A stretch of DNA of 64,000 nt from assembly GCF_009688965.1 (NCBI RefSeq), contig NZ_AP021875.1, positions 2,170,001 through 2,234,000 on the forward strand. Direction: 5' to 3'. A program made the translations under genes and the position numbers. Positions 9,583 through 18,841 of the stretch are shown piece after piece. The notes beneath the pieces are model-generated. The model worked only from the letters and a program-made list of their open reading frames with translations, was not told the DNA's origin and ran no database searches. Position 1 is the first letter of the stretch, and every line of letters starts with the position of its first letter. Origin of the DNA: Desulfosarcina widdelii. Its GTDB lineage: Bacteria; Desulfobacterota; Desulfobacteria; Desulfobacterales; Desulfosarcinaceae.

Positions 9583-10398
9583 ATGTCAAAAGGAAAATAC
9601 TATTTTTCAAAATCCCTGGAAAAGGGGTTGAAGATTCTGTCCCTGTTCGATGGGGAAACCCCGGTACTGACCCAGAGCGAAATCGCCAAAACCCTGGGAT
9701 TGAACATGACCTCAACCTATCGATACATCAACACGCTCGAGGAATTGGGGTACCTGGAAAAAGACGCCAAGACCAAGGAAATCCGTCCCACCGTATTGTG
9801 CCTGTTGCTTTGCAACAACCTGATGCGGGCCACTGACCGGATGCGCTTAATCCAGACGGTGGTGGATCGGGTCCATGGGGAAAACAATATCAGCATCGAC
9901 GTGGCGCTGGTGGTGGACGATACCTTAAGACGCCTTTATCACCGGGAGGCGGAGGAAACCCTCACCTACAGCCTGCCGGACAATTCTCAAAACTGCCTGC
10001 ACAACACGGCTTTGGGAAAAGCCTACCTGTGCTGCCTTCCCGAAGACGAGATGCAGGACCGGGTCGACAAACTGGTGTTGACCGCCAAAACTGAAAAAAC
10101 GATCACGACAAAAAAAAGACTGCTGTCGGAACTGAGAGCAGCCAGGCAGCGAGGTTACGCCACGTCGGATGAGGAGTATCTTTCCGGCCTGCTGGCCATC
10201 GGCGCACCGCTGATCGACCCCATCAGCAAAAGCGCTGTAGGAGCGGTTTCCTTCGATTTCTCGGTGCTGCAGCACCGGGCAGACGAAATCGTCATCCGGT
10301 ATGCCGACCAGATCGTCCAGACGGCCAAGTTATTGTCCGAACTGCTGCCGGCGCAAAAAAACGGCCGTACAATAGCCGGCTTGACAATTGCAGACTGA
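9583..10398 (+). CDS. IclR-family transcriptional regulator
   Basis: The protein is 271 aa, the usual IclR length. It has an N-terminal winged helix (TQSEIAKTLGLNMTSTYRYI, about residues 27-46) and a C-terminal GAF-like effector domain with HNTALGKAYLCCLPEDEM and SFDFSVLQHRADEIV. It is divergent from the KamA-like/M23 pair and directly upstream of the ABC importer genes, so it probably controls both. The ligand is likely the imported substrate or a breakdown product (inference). No strong ribosome binding site precedes the ATG. Confidence 0.88.
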   Translation: MSKGKYYFSKSLEKGLKILSLFDGETPVLTQSEIAKTLGLNMTSTYRYINTLEELGYLEKDAKTKEIRPTVLCLLLCNNLMRATDRMRLIQTVVDRVHGENNISIDVALVVDDTLRRLYHREAEETLTYSLPDNSQNCLHNTALGKAYLCCLPEDEMQDRVDKLVLTAKTEKTITTKKRLLSELRAARQRGYATSDEEYLSGLLAIGAPLIDPISKSAVGAVSFDFSVLQHRADEIVIRYADQIVQTAKLLSELLPAQKNGRTIAGLTIAD

Positions 10399-10457
10399 GC
10401 GGGTAGGGTTTTCTAAACCCATCCATTGATTACCCATTTACCCGGGATCGAGCATTC

Positions 10458-11324
10458 ATGAAATCTGATAGCTGGAAACCATGGGCGTTGCTGGCACCGT
10501 CCATGACCGCCGTTCTTTTACTTCTCGTCATACCGGTGTGTTTTGTCGTCGTATACAGCTTCTGGCTGCGCGCGCCAAGCGGGGCGGACATACCGGCGTT
10601 TCAGCTGGGAAACTACGCCAAGTTTTTTGAAGATTTCTTTTATCCGAAAATTCTCATCCGCACCATTCGCATCGCCTTTCAGACCGTCATTCTGTGCGTA
10701 GTCATGGGCTACATTCCGGCCTATTTTTTCTACCGCAGCGAAAGCCGCTACAAAAAGATTTTTCTTCTGCTCATCATGCTGCCCTTTTGGGTCAGCTTCA
10801 TCATCCGCACCATGAGCTGGATCAACATCATGGGCGATTCGGGCTTGATCAACCATGTTCTCATCAAGATCGGAATAATCGACACGCCCTTTTCCATGCT
10901 CTACAACGAATTCACGGTTCTCATGGGCCTGATCATGTACCTGCTGCCCTTCATGGTACTCAACATCTATGTCAGCCTGGAGGGCATCGACAAGAGTCTG
11001 CTGGAAGCGGCCCGCTGCATGGGCTGCACCGAATGGCAGGCCTTTCGGGAAGTGACGCTGCCGCTCAGTCTTCCCGGCGTCAGCGCCGGCTGCCTGCTGG
11101 TCTTCGTGCTCACCGCCGGCACATACCTGCCGCCAATGATCCTGGGCGGCCCGGGCAACGATATGATCGCCAACCTGATTTTCAAACGGGTGATCGGTAC
11201 GCTGGACTGGCCCTTCGGGTCAGCCATCAGCGTGATCCTGCTCTCGCTGCTCTTTATCATCGTCTGGACCTACAACCGCTATCTTGGGATCAACCAGATC
11301 TTCAAGAGTTTTCAGGGGAATTAG
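10458..11324 (+). CDS. ABC transporter permease, spermidine/putrescine (PotB) type
   Basis: This 288-aa membrane protein has about six hydrophobic helices, beginning with WALLAPSMTAVLLLLVIPVC. The EAA loop EAARCMGCTEWQAFREVTLPL is typical of binding-protein-dependent permeases, here of the polyamine/opine/2-aminoethylphosphonate-type importer family. It would form the inner-membrane channel with the PotC-like protein, whose gene starts 3 nt after this stop. The substrate is not fixed by sequence; the neighbours suggest an amino or imino acid derivative. Confidence 0.88.
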   Translation: MKSDSWKPWALLAPSMTAVLLLLVIPVCFVVVYSFWLRAPSGADIPAFQLGNYAKFFEDFFYPKILIRTIRIAFQTVILCVVMGYIPAYFFYRSESRYKKIFLLLIMLPFWVSFIIRTMSWINIMGDSGLINHVLIKIGIIDTPFSMLYNEFTVLMGLIMYLLPFMVLNIYVSLEGIDKSLLEAARCMGCTEWQAFREVTLPLSLPGVSAGCLLVFVLTAGTYLPPMILGGPGNDMIANLIFKRVIGTLDWPFGSAISVILLSLLFIIVWTYNRYLGINQIFKSFQGN

Positions 11325-11327
11325 ACC

Positions 11328-12125
11328 ATGAAACAGTTCTCTCCGGGATGGACGCTGATCCGGCTCTACACGATCATCGTTTACGTATTCCTGTTCGCGC
11401 CCATCGTCGTGGTCATCGTGCTGGCCTTCAATCCCAAGCAGTTCGGCATTTTTCCCATGGAAGGCGTCAGTTTCCGCTGGTTCGTCAAGCTGGCCCAGAA
11501 CGAGTCGATTATCGAAGCCTTTAAAAACTCCCTTGTCCTGGGTTCGTGCACCGCCGCCATCGCCACCGGCATCGGCATCATGGCGGCCCTGGCCTTCATC
11601 CGCTTCGAGTTCCCCGGCAAGAATACCCTCAACACCCTGCTGCTCTCGCCAATCATGATTCCGGAGGTGGTGCTGGGCGTGGCCCTGCTCCTTTTCCTGC
11701 GCTGGCTGCAGCAGCCCAAGAGTTTCGCCCTGCTGCTCATCGGCCACGTGGTGTTGACTTTGCCCTACGTGCTGTTAATCGTCCAGGCGCGCCTGGTGGG
11801 CATTAAAAAAGAGTATGAGGAGGCAGCCAAGACTTTAGGGGCCAATGCTTTCCAGACCTTTCGGGACGTCACCTTCCCGCTGCTGCTGCCCGCCATTCTG
11901 GCTGGTGCGCTGTTTTCCTTTACCATCTCGTTCGATGACATCACCGCAACCCTTTTCTGGGCCACGGCACGCAACCAGACGGTACCGGTAAAAATCTTCA
12001 GCATGCTGAGAAATTCCATCAGCCCGGAAATCAACGCCCTGGGGGCCGTCATGATCGTGCTGACCATCGCCACCCCGCTGTTGGCCGGCTATCTGTCCAG
12101 AAAATTCTCAAAGTTCAAACCCTAA
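11328..12125 (+). CDS. ABC transporter permease, spermidine/putrescine (PotC) type
   Basis: The 265-aa protein has six hydrophobic segments and the EAA motif EAAKTLGANAFQTFRDVTFPL. The N-terminus IRLYTIIVYVFLFAPIVVVI is typical of PotC. It pairs with the preceding PotB-like permease in the inner membrane. The gene begins 3 nt after the PotB-like stop, with GGGG-type sequence just before the ATG, so translation is probably coupled. Confidence 0.88.
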   Translation: MKQFSPGWTLIRLYTIIVYVFLFAPIVVVIVLAFNPKQFGIFPMEGVSFRWFVKLAQNESIIEAFKNSLVLGSCTAAIATGIGIMAALAFIRFEFPGKNTLNTLLLSPIMIPEVVLGVALLLFLRWLQQPKSFALLLIGHVVLTLPYVLLIVQARLVGIKKEYEEAAKTLGANAFQTFRDVTFPLLLPAILAGALFSFTISFDDITATLFWATARNQTVPVKIFSMLRNSISPEINALGAVMIVLTIATPLLAGYLSRKFSKFKP

Positions 12126-12155
12126 CCCGAAAACCCAAAGCTGAAAGGAGAACCC

Positions 12156-13319
12156 ATGGCCATCGTAACTACAGACAAACTGGATCGCGCCTATGAGGCG
12201 TACAAAAACGGCAAGCTCAGCCGGCGCCGCTTCCTGAAATACCTGGGTCTGGCCGGCGCATCCATCGGACTGGCCGGCGCTCCCTTTGCCGGAGCCGTCA
12301 GGAATGCCTGGGCAGCCAAATCCATCCGATTCGACGGCTGGGGTGGCTCGGTCTCCGAAGCCTTCCGCGAAAATGCCTTCAAGCCGTTTACCAAAGCCAC
12401 CGGCATCGAGGTCATCGACGGCGAATTCGGCGACATGAACTCGTTTCTTACCCGCGTCAAGGCTTCCTTTCCACCCGGAGGAGAGTTCAACATCGCTCAT
12501 TTGAGTGCGGTGTTCGACTATGCCCGCTACACCGACCTGGGATTCTCTTCGGTTCTGGACGAATCCAAGATTCCCAACCTGGCCAATGTCATGAAAGCCA
12601 TGATCAAGCCGCTGCGGGAGATCACCAAGGGCACCCTGTCGGCCGTTCCCTACGACCTGGGCCAGACCGGCATCGCTTACAACACCAAGCACATCAGCAA
12701 GGAAAAGGCCGAAAAACTCGGTGCGTCGCTGCTGTGGGATAAGAGTCTGAAAGGCAAACTGGGCAGCTGGGGCGGCGATTTTCGGACCAACATGTGGTAT
12801 GCGGCCCTGCACACCGGCCAGAGCCCCAACAACATGACCGATATGAAGGCCATCTGGGAAGCGCTTCGCGAACAGCGCGGCCTGATGAAAAAATACTGGG
12901 CCTCGGGCGCCGAACTGATGAGCCTGCTGGCCAACGAAGAAATCTATGCCACCGTGGCCTGGTCCGGGCGCGTGGCAGCCCTGCAGCAGGAAGGCCACCC
13001 CATCGGGTATCTTTCACCCAAGGGTACCTACTCCTGGATGGAATACCTGTATGTACTCAAGGGAACCGACATGGAAGTGGCCCAGAAGCTGCTCAATTTC
13101 ATGCTGGAGCCCGCCGCTGCCATCGCCGTGGCCGAAGGCCAGAATTATCCGCCCAGCCTCGATCCCTCCAAGGTCAAGCTGACTGACAAGATCAAGAAGA
13201 TGCCGGCTTTCGACCCCACCGGCAAACTGGAGGGCTACCTTTTCGCCAACCCGGCCTACTGGAATTCCCATCAGGTGGAGTGGACGGAGAAGTGGGATAG
13301 GATAAAAGCGGGTTCGTAA
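12156..13319 (+). CDS. Tat-exported substrate-binding protein, PotD/PotF type
   Basis: The 387-aa protein starts with a twin-arginine signal: SRRRFLKYLG around residues 22-31, then a hydrophobic stretch and a likely AWA cleavage site near residue 51. The mature part resembles periplasmic polyamine-type binding proteins (RFDGWGGSVSEAFRENAFKPF, YDLGQTGIAYNTKHI). It delivers substrate to the PotBC-like permeases encoded upstream. AAAGGAG precedes the ATG. Export by Tat implies folding in the cytoplasm before export. Confidence 0.88.
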   Translation: MAIVTTDKLDRAYEAYKNGKLSRRRFLKYLGLAGASIGLAGAPFAGAVRNAWAAKSIRFDGWGGSVSEAFRENAFKPFTKATGIEVIDGEFGDMNSFLTRVKASFPPGGEFNIAHLSAVFDYARYTDLGFSSVLDESKIPNLANVMKAMIKPLREITKGTLSAVPYDLGQTGIAYNTKHISKEKAEKLGASLLWDKSLKGKLGSWGGDFRTNMWYAALHTGQSPNNMTDMKAIWEALREQRGLMKKYWASGAELMSLLANEEIYATVAWSGRVAALQQEGHPIGYLSPKGTYSWMEYLYVLKGTDMEVAQKLLNFMLEPAAAIAVAEGQNYPPSLDPSKVKLTDKIKKMPAFDPTGKLEGYLFANPAYWNSHQVEWTEKWDRIKAGS

Positions 13320-13341
13320 AAATTTAAACTTCCAAGTTTTT

Positions 13342-13413
13342 CGTCATTCCGGCGAAAGCCGGAATCCAGTCCTTTCAATTGATCATGGATGCCGGATCAA
13401 GTCCGGCATGACG
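13342..13413 (+). repeat. REP-like palindromic element B, copy 1
   Basis: The element begins CGTCATTCCGGCGAAAGCCG and ends CAAGTCCGGCATGACG, so its outer ends (CGTCATxCCGG / CCGGCATGACG) are inverted. Related copies lie at 46170-46264 and 47940-47968. It occupies the gap between the binding-protein gene and the ATPase gene of one transporter. Confidence 0.65.
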
Positions 13414-13461
13414 TGTATGGTATTTTTACGAGGCCATCAAGTCCTGGCAGATAAAAAATCC

Positions 13462-13498
13462 GATCATCGGACCGTTGTCCGGCACCGGTCCGATGATC
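13462..13498 (+). other. Strong hairpin upstream of the ABC ATPase gene
   Basis: GATCATCGGACCG at 13462-13474 is followed by an 11-nt loop and its exact complement CGGTCCGATGATC at 13486-13498, giving a 13-bp perfect stem. There is no T-run after it, so it is not a classical terminator. The GGGAG ribosome binding site of the next gene starts 17 nt downstream. It may stabilise or process the transporter mRNA, or bind a regulator as DNA. Confidence 0.6.
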
Positions 13499-13529
13499 AT
13501 AAACAAGCATAACAGGGAGACAGGCGAAC

Positions 13530-14630
13530 GTGGCTACCGGCAACAAACCGCCCATGGTACAGTTCAAAGGCATCATGAAACGCTTCGGTAAAGTTGTGGC
13601 TGTCGAGAAGATGGACTTCGATATCGAAGAGGGATCGTTGGTAACCCTTCTGGGGCCTTCCGGCTGCGGCAAGACCACCCTTTTGCGAATGGTGGCCGGG
13701 TTGGAGGAACCCACCGAAGGGGATATCCTCATCAAGGGCAAACGCATCAACGACACGCCCATCCACAGACGCAACCTGGGCATGATTTTCCAGAACTACG
13801 CCCTGTTTCCCCACAAGACCATTTTCGACAATGTGGCCTTCGGCCTCAAATACCGTGACGTCTCCAAAAACGAGATCGAGAAGAAGGTCACCCGGGCCTT
13901 AGAAATGGTGCGCCTGCCCGGTGTGGAGAACCGCATGCCCAGCCAGTTGTCCGGCGGCCAGCAGCAGCGCATTGCCATGGCCCGCGCCATCGTGATCGAA
14001 CCGGACGTCCTGCTGATGGACGAACCGCTGTCGGCACTGGACGAGAACCTGCGGGAGGAGATGCGCCGCGAGGTGGACAACCTCCAGCAGATGCTGGGCG
14101 TCACCACCATTTTCGTCACCCACGATCAGCGCGAAGCGTTGAGCATGTCCGACAAAATCCTGGTCATGAAAGACGGTCGCAAGCAGCAGGAGGGCGGTCC
14201 CGAATCCGTGTACAACGAACCGGTCAACCACTTCGTGGCCGGCTTTCTGGGCCACTCCAATTTCATTTCGGGAGAAGTCGTGGAGGTGGACGACAGCCAC
14301 GTTCATGTCCGGATCGAAACCGGCGACATCCTTTTCGCGGAAAACAAAGGCGGGTTCTCCAAGGGCGACGCGGTGGAAATGATCGTGCGCGCTCAGCGTT
14401 TCGATGCCTTTCCCAAAGAGGAATTCAAACCGGTTCAGGGATTGAACCACTTCGAGGGCCGCATCAAAGACCGCAGCTACATGGGTGGCGAGGTCAGCTA
14501 CTTCATCGAACTGGCCGCCGACCGGGAAATCCACATCATCAGTATGATGCGCACCCGCCTTTACAAAATCGGCGAGGCGGTCAGCGTCCAGGTGGCACCG
14601 CATCACTGCCACCTGATCCCGGCGGAATAA
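13530..14630 (+). CDS. ABC transporter ATP-binding protein, PotA type
   Basis: The 366-aa protein has Walker A GPSGCGKTT, the ABC signature LSGGQQQRIAMARA, Walker B VLLMDEPLSALD and the switch histidine in FVTHDQREA. A C-terminal TOBE domain covers about residues 270-360. It powers the PotBC-like permeases encoded upstream. In the order B-C-D-A the ATPase gene comes last and is separated by 210 nt carrying a repeat and a hairpin, which may give it separate expression. The start is GTG 13530 with GGGAG at 13515-13519. Confidence 0.9.
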   Translation: MATGNKPPMVQFKGIMKRFGKVVAVEKMDFDIEEGSLVTLLGPSGCGKTTLLRMVAGLEEPTEGDILIKGKRINDTPIHRRNLGMIFQNYALFPHKTIFDNVAFGLKYRDVSKNEIEKKVTRALEMVRLPGVENRMPSQLSGGQQQRIAMARAIVIEPDVLLMDEPLSALDENLREEMRREVDNLQQMLGVTTIFVTHDQREALSMSDKILVMKDGRKQQEGGPESVYNEPVNHFVAGFLGHSNFISGEVVEVDDSHVHVRIETGDILFAENKGGFSKGDAVEMIVRAQRFDAFPKEEFKPVQGLNHFEGRIKDRSYMGGEVSYFIELAADREIHIISMMRTRLYKIGEAVSVQVAPHHCHLIPAE

Positions 14631-14727
14631 AACCGGCGCGGTTACCGCCTCAACCGTTTCTTCCAAACCTGAAAACAGCATCCGCCGTTTTCAGATTGTA
14701 ATGAACTCGCAAAAAATCGTTTTTTCG

Positions 14728-14852
14728 GACAGCGTCGTAAAAAGTTTGAGATCAAGGCTTGCGAATCCCGAGCACTGCGGAGTACACATGGGTGCTCCGC
14801 AGTGACGAAGGATGAAGCGGTTCGCCGATATCGGACTTTTTACGGCGCTGTC
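14728..14852 (+). repeat. MITE-like palindromic element A, complete copy
   Basis: The 18-bp ends GACAGCGTCGTAAAAAGT (14728-14745) and ACTTTTTACGGCGCTGTC (14835-14852) are inverted repeats with one mismatch. The interior includes GAGATCAAGGCTTGCGA, shared with the copy at 41019. There is no open frame. The remaining 14631-14878 gap shows only the ribosome binding site of the next gene. Confidence 0.7.
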
Positions 14853-14878
14853 AAGTTTTGCTTTTGAGGAGCCAAACG

Positions 14879-15916
14879 ATGCTTACACTGGAAGGCCTCG
14901 AAAAAGGATTTTCCGAGCGTTATGGTGACCGCATCGTCACCATCGATTCCTACACCCAGGGAGAACCCACCCGGCTGCTGGTAGGCGGCATAGGAAGCCT
15001 GCCCGGCCCCACGATGAAGGACAAACGCAGCCATTTCGAAGCCCGTTTCGACCATGTTCGCAAGTTGCTGACCCGCGAACCCCGCGGGCACCGTGGGATC
15101 ATGGCGGCGGTGGTGACCGAACCGGTCAGCGACAACGGCGCTTTCGGTCTCTTCTACATGGATGCCCGGCGCTATCCCTACCTGTGCGGCCATGCCACCA
15201 TCGGGGCCGTTGCCACCCTGATCGAAGTCGGGGCATTGAAAGCCGAAGAGGGCGACACGGTGATCACGGTAGACACCCCCTCCGGGCCGCTGGATGCCCA
15301 TACCCGCATCCGTGAAGGGCATGTGGAATCCGTGGCCATCGACATGGTGCCCTCGTTCGTTCTGGAAACGGATCGAAGCATCGATGTCCCCGGATTCGGC
15401 ACGGTTCCCGTCGACCTGGTCTGCGTGGGCGGTTTTTTCGCCATGGTTTCGGCCCGCAAGATCGGCATCGATCTGATACCGGCCAACAGGGGCCGATTGG
15501 TATCCCTGGGAATGGACATCATCGACGCCGCCAACCGATCCGTCAATGTGGTCCACCCCGAGCGGCCGGAAGTGACCACGGTGGATGTCACCGAATTCTA
15601 CGACGAGGACCCGCAGACCGGAAACGGCCGGGGTGTGGTGATCTACGGCGAATCTCACATGGACCGCTCGCCCTGCGGCACCGGCACCACGGCCAAGATG
15701 ACCCTGCTGAACCACCACGGCAAGCTCGATCCCGGAGAGACTTACCGCAATGCCGGCCCCCTCGGTACGGTGTTCGAAGGACGGATCGTAAAGAAAGTGG
15801 CCATCGGCCAATTCGACGGCATCGTGGGTCAGATCCGAGGCAACGCCCAGATTACCGGCTACCACCAGTTTGTGGTGGACGATGCCGATCCGTTCCCCGA
15901 AGGGTTTTTGTTGTAA
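14879..15916 (+). CDS. Proline racemase / 4-hydroxyproline epimerase family enzyme
   Basis: The 345-aa protein has both family active-site cysteines: C103 in YLCGHATIG and C266 in SPCGTGTTAK. Two cysteines are expected for racemases and epimerases, whereas the 3-hydroxyproline dehydratases of this family have Thr at the second site. The reaction is therefore probably epimerisation of a proline-like amino acid, in the cytoplasm. ATG 14879 is preceded by GAGGAG; the TTG at 14858 lies upstream of that site. It follows the transporter and precedes an amidohydrolase and an aminotransferase, consistent with catabolism of an imported imino or amino acid. Confidence 0.88.
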   Translation: MLTLEGLEKGFSERYGDRIVTIDSYTQGEPTRLLVGGIGSLPGPTMKDKRSHFEARFDHVRKLLTREPRGHRGIMAAVVTEPVSDNGAFGLFYMDARRYPYLCGHATIGAVATLIEVGALKAEEGDTVITVDTPSGPLDAHTRIREGHVESVAIDMVPSFVLETDRSIDVPGFGTVPVDLVCVGGFFAMVSARKIGIDLIPANRGRLVSLGMDIIDAANRSVNVVHPERPEVTTVDVTEFYDEDPQTGNGRGVVIYGESHMDRSPCGTGTTAKMTLLNHHGKLDPGETYRNAGPLGTVFEGRIVKKVAIGQFDGIVGQIRGNAQITGYHQFVVDDADPFPEGFLL

Positions 15917-15967
15917 CGGAAAATAGCCTTCGGACCCTTTTGCACTAACGAAAAGAAAGAAGTCGGT

Positions 15968-17596
15968 ATGCCTTCCCCCCTCTTCTCACCTGACCTCATT
16001 TTCTTCAACGGCGCCATCGCCACCCAAAATTCCGGGCAGCCCTTCGCCCAGGCCGTAGCCGTCGGAAACGGTCGAATCCTGGCCGTTGGAGAAGACAACG
16101 ACATCCTGAAACTGGCCGGAGCCGGTACCGAAAAGATCGATCTTGACGGCCGTCTGGTGGTGCCGGGATTCATCGACACCCATATTCATTTTTATGAATG
16201 GGCCCTCAACCGCCAGGGCCTCAGGCTGGATGACCTCACCTGCATCGAGGATCTGGCTTCGCGGTTGCAGCAGGCGGCCGCAAATCAGCCGACCGGCCGG
16301 TGGATCATGGGCCAGGGTTGGAACGAAACCGACTGGACGGCGCCGCGCATGCCCACCCGCGATGTGCTGGACAAGGCCGCGCCCGATCATCCCGTGCTGC
16401 TGTGGCGCTGCGACCTGCACCTGGCGGCGGCCAACTCGCCGGCCCTGAAACTGGCCGGAATCGATGCCGACACCCCTGATCCCCCGGAGGGCCGGATCGA
16501 GCGCGATGCCGCGGGTAACCCCACCGGCATCCTGCGGGAACTGGCCATCAATCTGGCCCGCGATGCCGTGGCCCCGCCGGATTCCGATCAAATCATGCGG
16601 GCCTTTGCAGACGCCACCGGCGCCCTGCATCGTCGGGGCGTTACCGGCATCGTCGATGTCCGGCTGATGAACGACAAGGACGGCGTCAGCGCCCTGCAGA
16701 CCTTCCAGAAAATGGATGCCACCGGCGACTTGGCATTGCGCTCCTGGGTGAGCCTGCCGGGCGAGCAGTTGGACGCCATTATCGGTCTGGGCCTGCGCAC
16801 GGGATTCGGCGGCGACCGGCTGCGCATCGGCCACGTGAAGTATTTCTCGGACGGCGGCATGGGCGCCCGCACGGCCTGGATGATCGATCCCTTTTTAGAT
16901 GCCGAATGCGGGATGCCCCTGATGGATATGGACTGCCTTGCCAACGATGTGGACCGGGCCGACGCGGCCGGTCTCTCGGTGATGATTCATGCAGTGGGCG
17001 ACCGGGCCAACCGCGAACTGATCGACCTGTTCGAAAATCTCGAATCCCGACGGAACCGTTCCGGACGCCCGCGACCGGCCATTTCCCACCGGATCGAGCA
17101 CGTCCAGATGATCCGCCCCGAAGATGCCGACCGCCTGGGCCGCTTGCATCTGGCCCTGTGCGTGACGCCTTCCAATATGGTTTTGGACATGAACCTCATC
17201 GATGCAGCCGTGGGTGAAAAAGGCCGCTGGTGCTATGCCTTTCGCCGCCTGCTGGACACCGGTGCCCCGGTCATGTTCAGCTCGGACTGCCCGGTATGCG
17301 ACCCGGCACCGCTGCCGGCCATCCACGCCGCGGCCACCCGGCAGCGCAGCGACGGCACCCCGCAATCCGGCTGGCACCCGGAAGAGCGGATTACCGTGGC
17401 CGAGGCCCTGGCTGCCTATACCGCCACGCCGGCGAAGGTCCACCAGGCTAACGATCTGGGCGTGATCGCACCGGGGAAAAAATCCGACCTGGTAGTTCTC
17501 AGCGAGAATATTCTTGAAATTGAGCCCTCCCGAATCTCCGAAACCCGGGTCGATATGACGGTTTTCGGCGGGAGGATTGTCCATCGAGAAATTTGA
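15968..17596 (+). CDS. Amidohydrolase (YtcJ-like, metal-dependent)
   Basis: The 542-aa protein opens with the small beta domain (DLIFFNGAIATQN, AVAVGNGRILAVGED) and then the metal-site HxH in GFIDTHIHFYEW. Later metal or active-site regions are MIHAVGDRANRE, SHRIEHVQMI and FSSDCPVCDP. It belongs to the amidohydrolase_3 (YtcJ) branch, whose members hydrolyse C-N bonds of acylated amines or N-substituted amino acids. Its place between the racemase-like and aminotransferase genes suggests it opens or deacylates an intermediate of the same pathway. The exact substrate is unknown. Confidence 0.85.
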   Translation: MPSPLFSPDLIFFNGAIATQNSGQPFAQAVAVGNGRILAVGEDNDILKLAGAGTEKIDLDGRLVVPGFIDTHIHFYEWALNRQGLRLDDLTCIEDLASRLQQAAANQPTGRWIMGQGWNETDWTAPRMPTRDVLDKAAPDHPVLLWRCDLHLAAANSPALKLAGIDADTPDPPEGRIERDAAGNPTGILRELAINLARDAVAPPDSDQIMRAFADATGALHRRGVTGIVDVRLMNDKDGVSALQTFQKMDATGDLALRSWVSLPGEQLDAIIGLGLRTGFGGDRLRIGHVKYFSDGGMGARTAWMIDPFLDAECGMPLMDMDCLANDVDRADAAGLSVMIHAVGDRANRELIDLFENLESRRNRSGRPRPAISHRIEHVQMIRPEDADRLGRLHLALCVTPSNMVLDMNLIDAAVGEKGRWCYAFRRLLDTGAPVMFSSDCPVCDPAPLPAIHAAATRQRSDGTPQSGWHPEERITVAEALAAYTATPAKVHQANDLGVIAPGKKSDLVVLSENILEIEPSRISETRVDMTVFGGRIVHREI

Positions 17597-17620
17597 CGAC
17601 GCAACCCATAAGGAACACCC

Positions 17621-18778
17621 ATGCCGAAAACCGCCGAACGTCTGACCCGCTTTACCGAGTCCGTCATCCGTGAGATGACCCGCGTGGCCAATCAATATGA
17701 CGCCATCAACCTCTCCCAGGGGTTTCCCGACGCCGATCCGCCGGCCGAGGTGCTGGCCGCCGGGAAACGCGCCATGGCCGAGGGGCCGCATCAGTACGCC
17801 ATCACCTGGGGGGCGCCGCGCTTTCGCAAGGCCCTTGTGGACAAGCAGCGGCACTGGATGGGAATCGACCTGGACGCCGACGCCCATGTGGTGGTTACCT
17901 GCGGCAGCACCGAAGCCATGATGACGGCCATGATGACGGCCTGCAATCCCGGCGACAAGGTGATCGTCTTTTCTCCCTATTACGAGAATTACGGCGCTGA
18001 CACGATCCTCAGCGGGGCCGAACCGATCTATGTACCTCTGCACCCCCCGGATTTCAATTTCGAGCCGGCCCAATTGCGCACGGCTTTCGAAAAGGGCCCC
18101 AAGGCCATCGTGTTGTGCAACCCGTCCAATCCCTCAGGGAAAGTATTCTCCCTCGAAGAGCTGCAGACCATCGCCGACCTGGCCAGGGAGTTCGACGCCT
18201 TCGTCATCACGGACGAGGTTTACGAACACATCGTCTACCCGCCCTACCGCCACCATTACATGGCCGCCTTGCCGGGCATGTTCGAACGCACCATTTCGTG
18301 CAGTTCCCTGTCCAAAACCTACAACATGACCGGCTGGCGCCTGGGATATGTAATCGGCCCGGAAGCTGTGATCGCAGGGGCCCGCAAGGTGCACGATTTT
18401 CTCACCGTCGGCGCCGCGGCCCCCCTTCAGGAGGCGGCCGTGACCGCCCTGGAACTTCCCTTGAGCTATTACGAGAATCTCACGGCGGACTACACCCGCA
18501 AGCGGGATCTGTTTCTGGGATACCTGGACGAAGCCGGACTGGCTTATACCCAACCCCAGGGTGCTTATTATGTGATGGTGGACTGCAGCGAATTCGGCGT
18601 GGCCGACGACAACGAATTCTGTCGCTGGATGGCAGAGAAGGTGGGCGTGGCAGCCGTCCCCGGCTCCAGCTTCTTCCACGAACCGGTGAACCACCTCATC
18701 CGGCTGCACTTCTCGCGGTCCGAGGAAATTCTGGCCGAAACGGGAAAACGGTTAAAAAGGCTCAAATCGCTCATATAG
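17621..18778 (+). CDS. Class I/II PLP-dependent aminotransferase
   Basis: The 385-aa protein has the fold type I signature SSLSKTYNMTGWRLGY, with K232 the PLP lysine. It also has LCNPSNPSGKV, ITDEVYEHIVY and an Arg in LIRLHFSRSEE that should bind the substrate carboxylate. The start is 24 nt after the amidohydrolase stop. It is probably the last gene of the importer/racemase/amidohydrolase transcription unit and transfers the amino group to a 2-oxo acid. Specificity cannot be read from the sequence. Confidence 0.9.
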   Translation: MPKTAERLTRFTESVIREMTRVANQYDAINLSQGFPDADPPAEVLAAGKRAMAEGPHQYAITWGAPRFRKALVDKQRHWMGIDLDADAHVVVTCGSTEAMMTAMMTACNPGDKVIVFSPYYENYGADTILSGAEPIYVPLHPPDFNFEPAQLRTAFEKGPKAIVLCNPSNPSGKVFSLEELQTIADLAREFDAFVITDEVYEHIVYPPYRHHYMAALPGMFERTISCSSLSKTYNMTGWRLGYVIGPEAVIAGARKVHDFLTVGAAAPLQEAAVTALELPLSYYENLTADYTRKRDLFLGYLDEAGLAYTQPQGAYYVMVDCSEFGVADDNEFCRWMAEKVGVAAVPGSSFFHEPVNHLIRLHFSRSEEILAETGKRLKRLKSLI

Positions 18779-18841
18779 CAGCGCTTTCATCCTGGCCGCG
18801 GAAAGGATTGCGGGCCATGGCCGTTAAACCAGGCACTGCGA

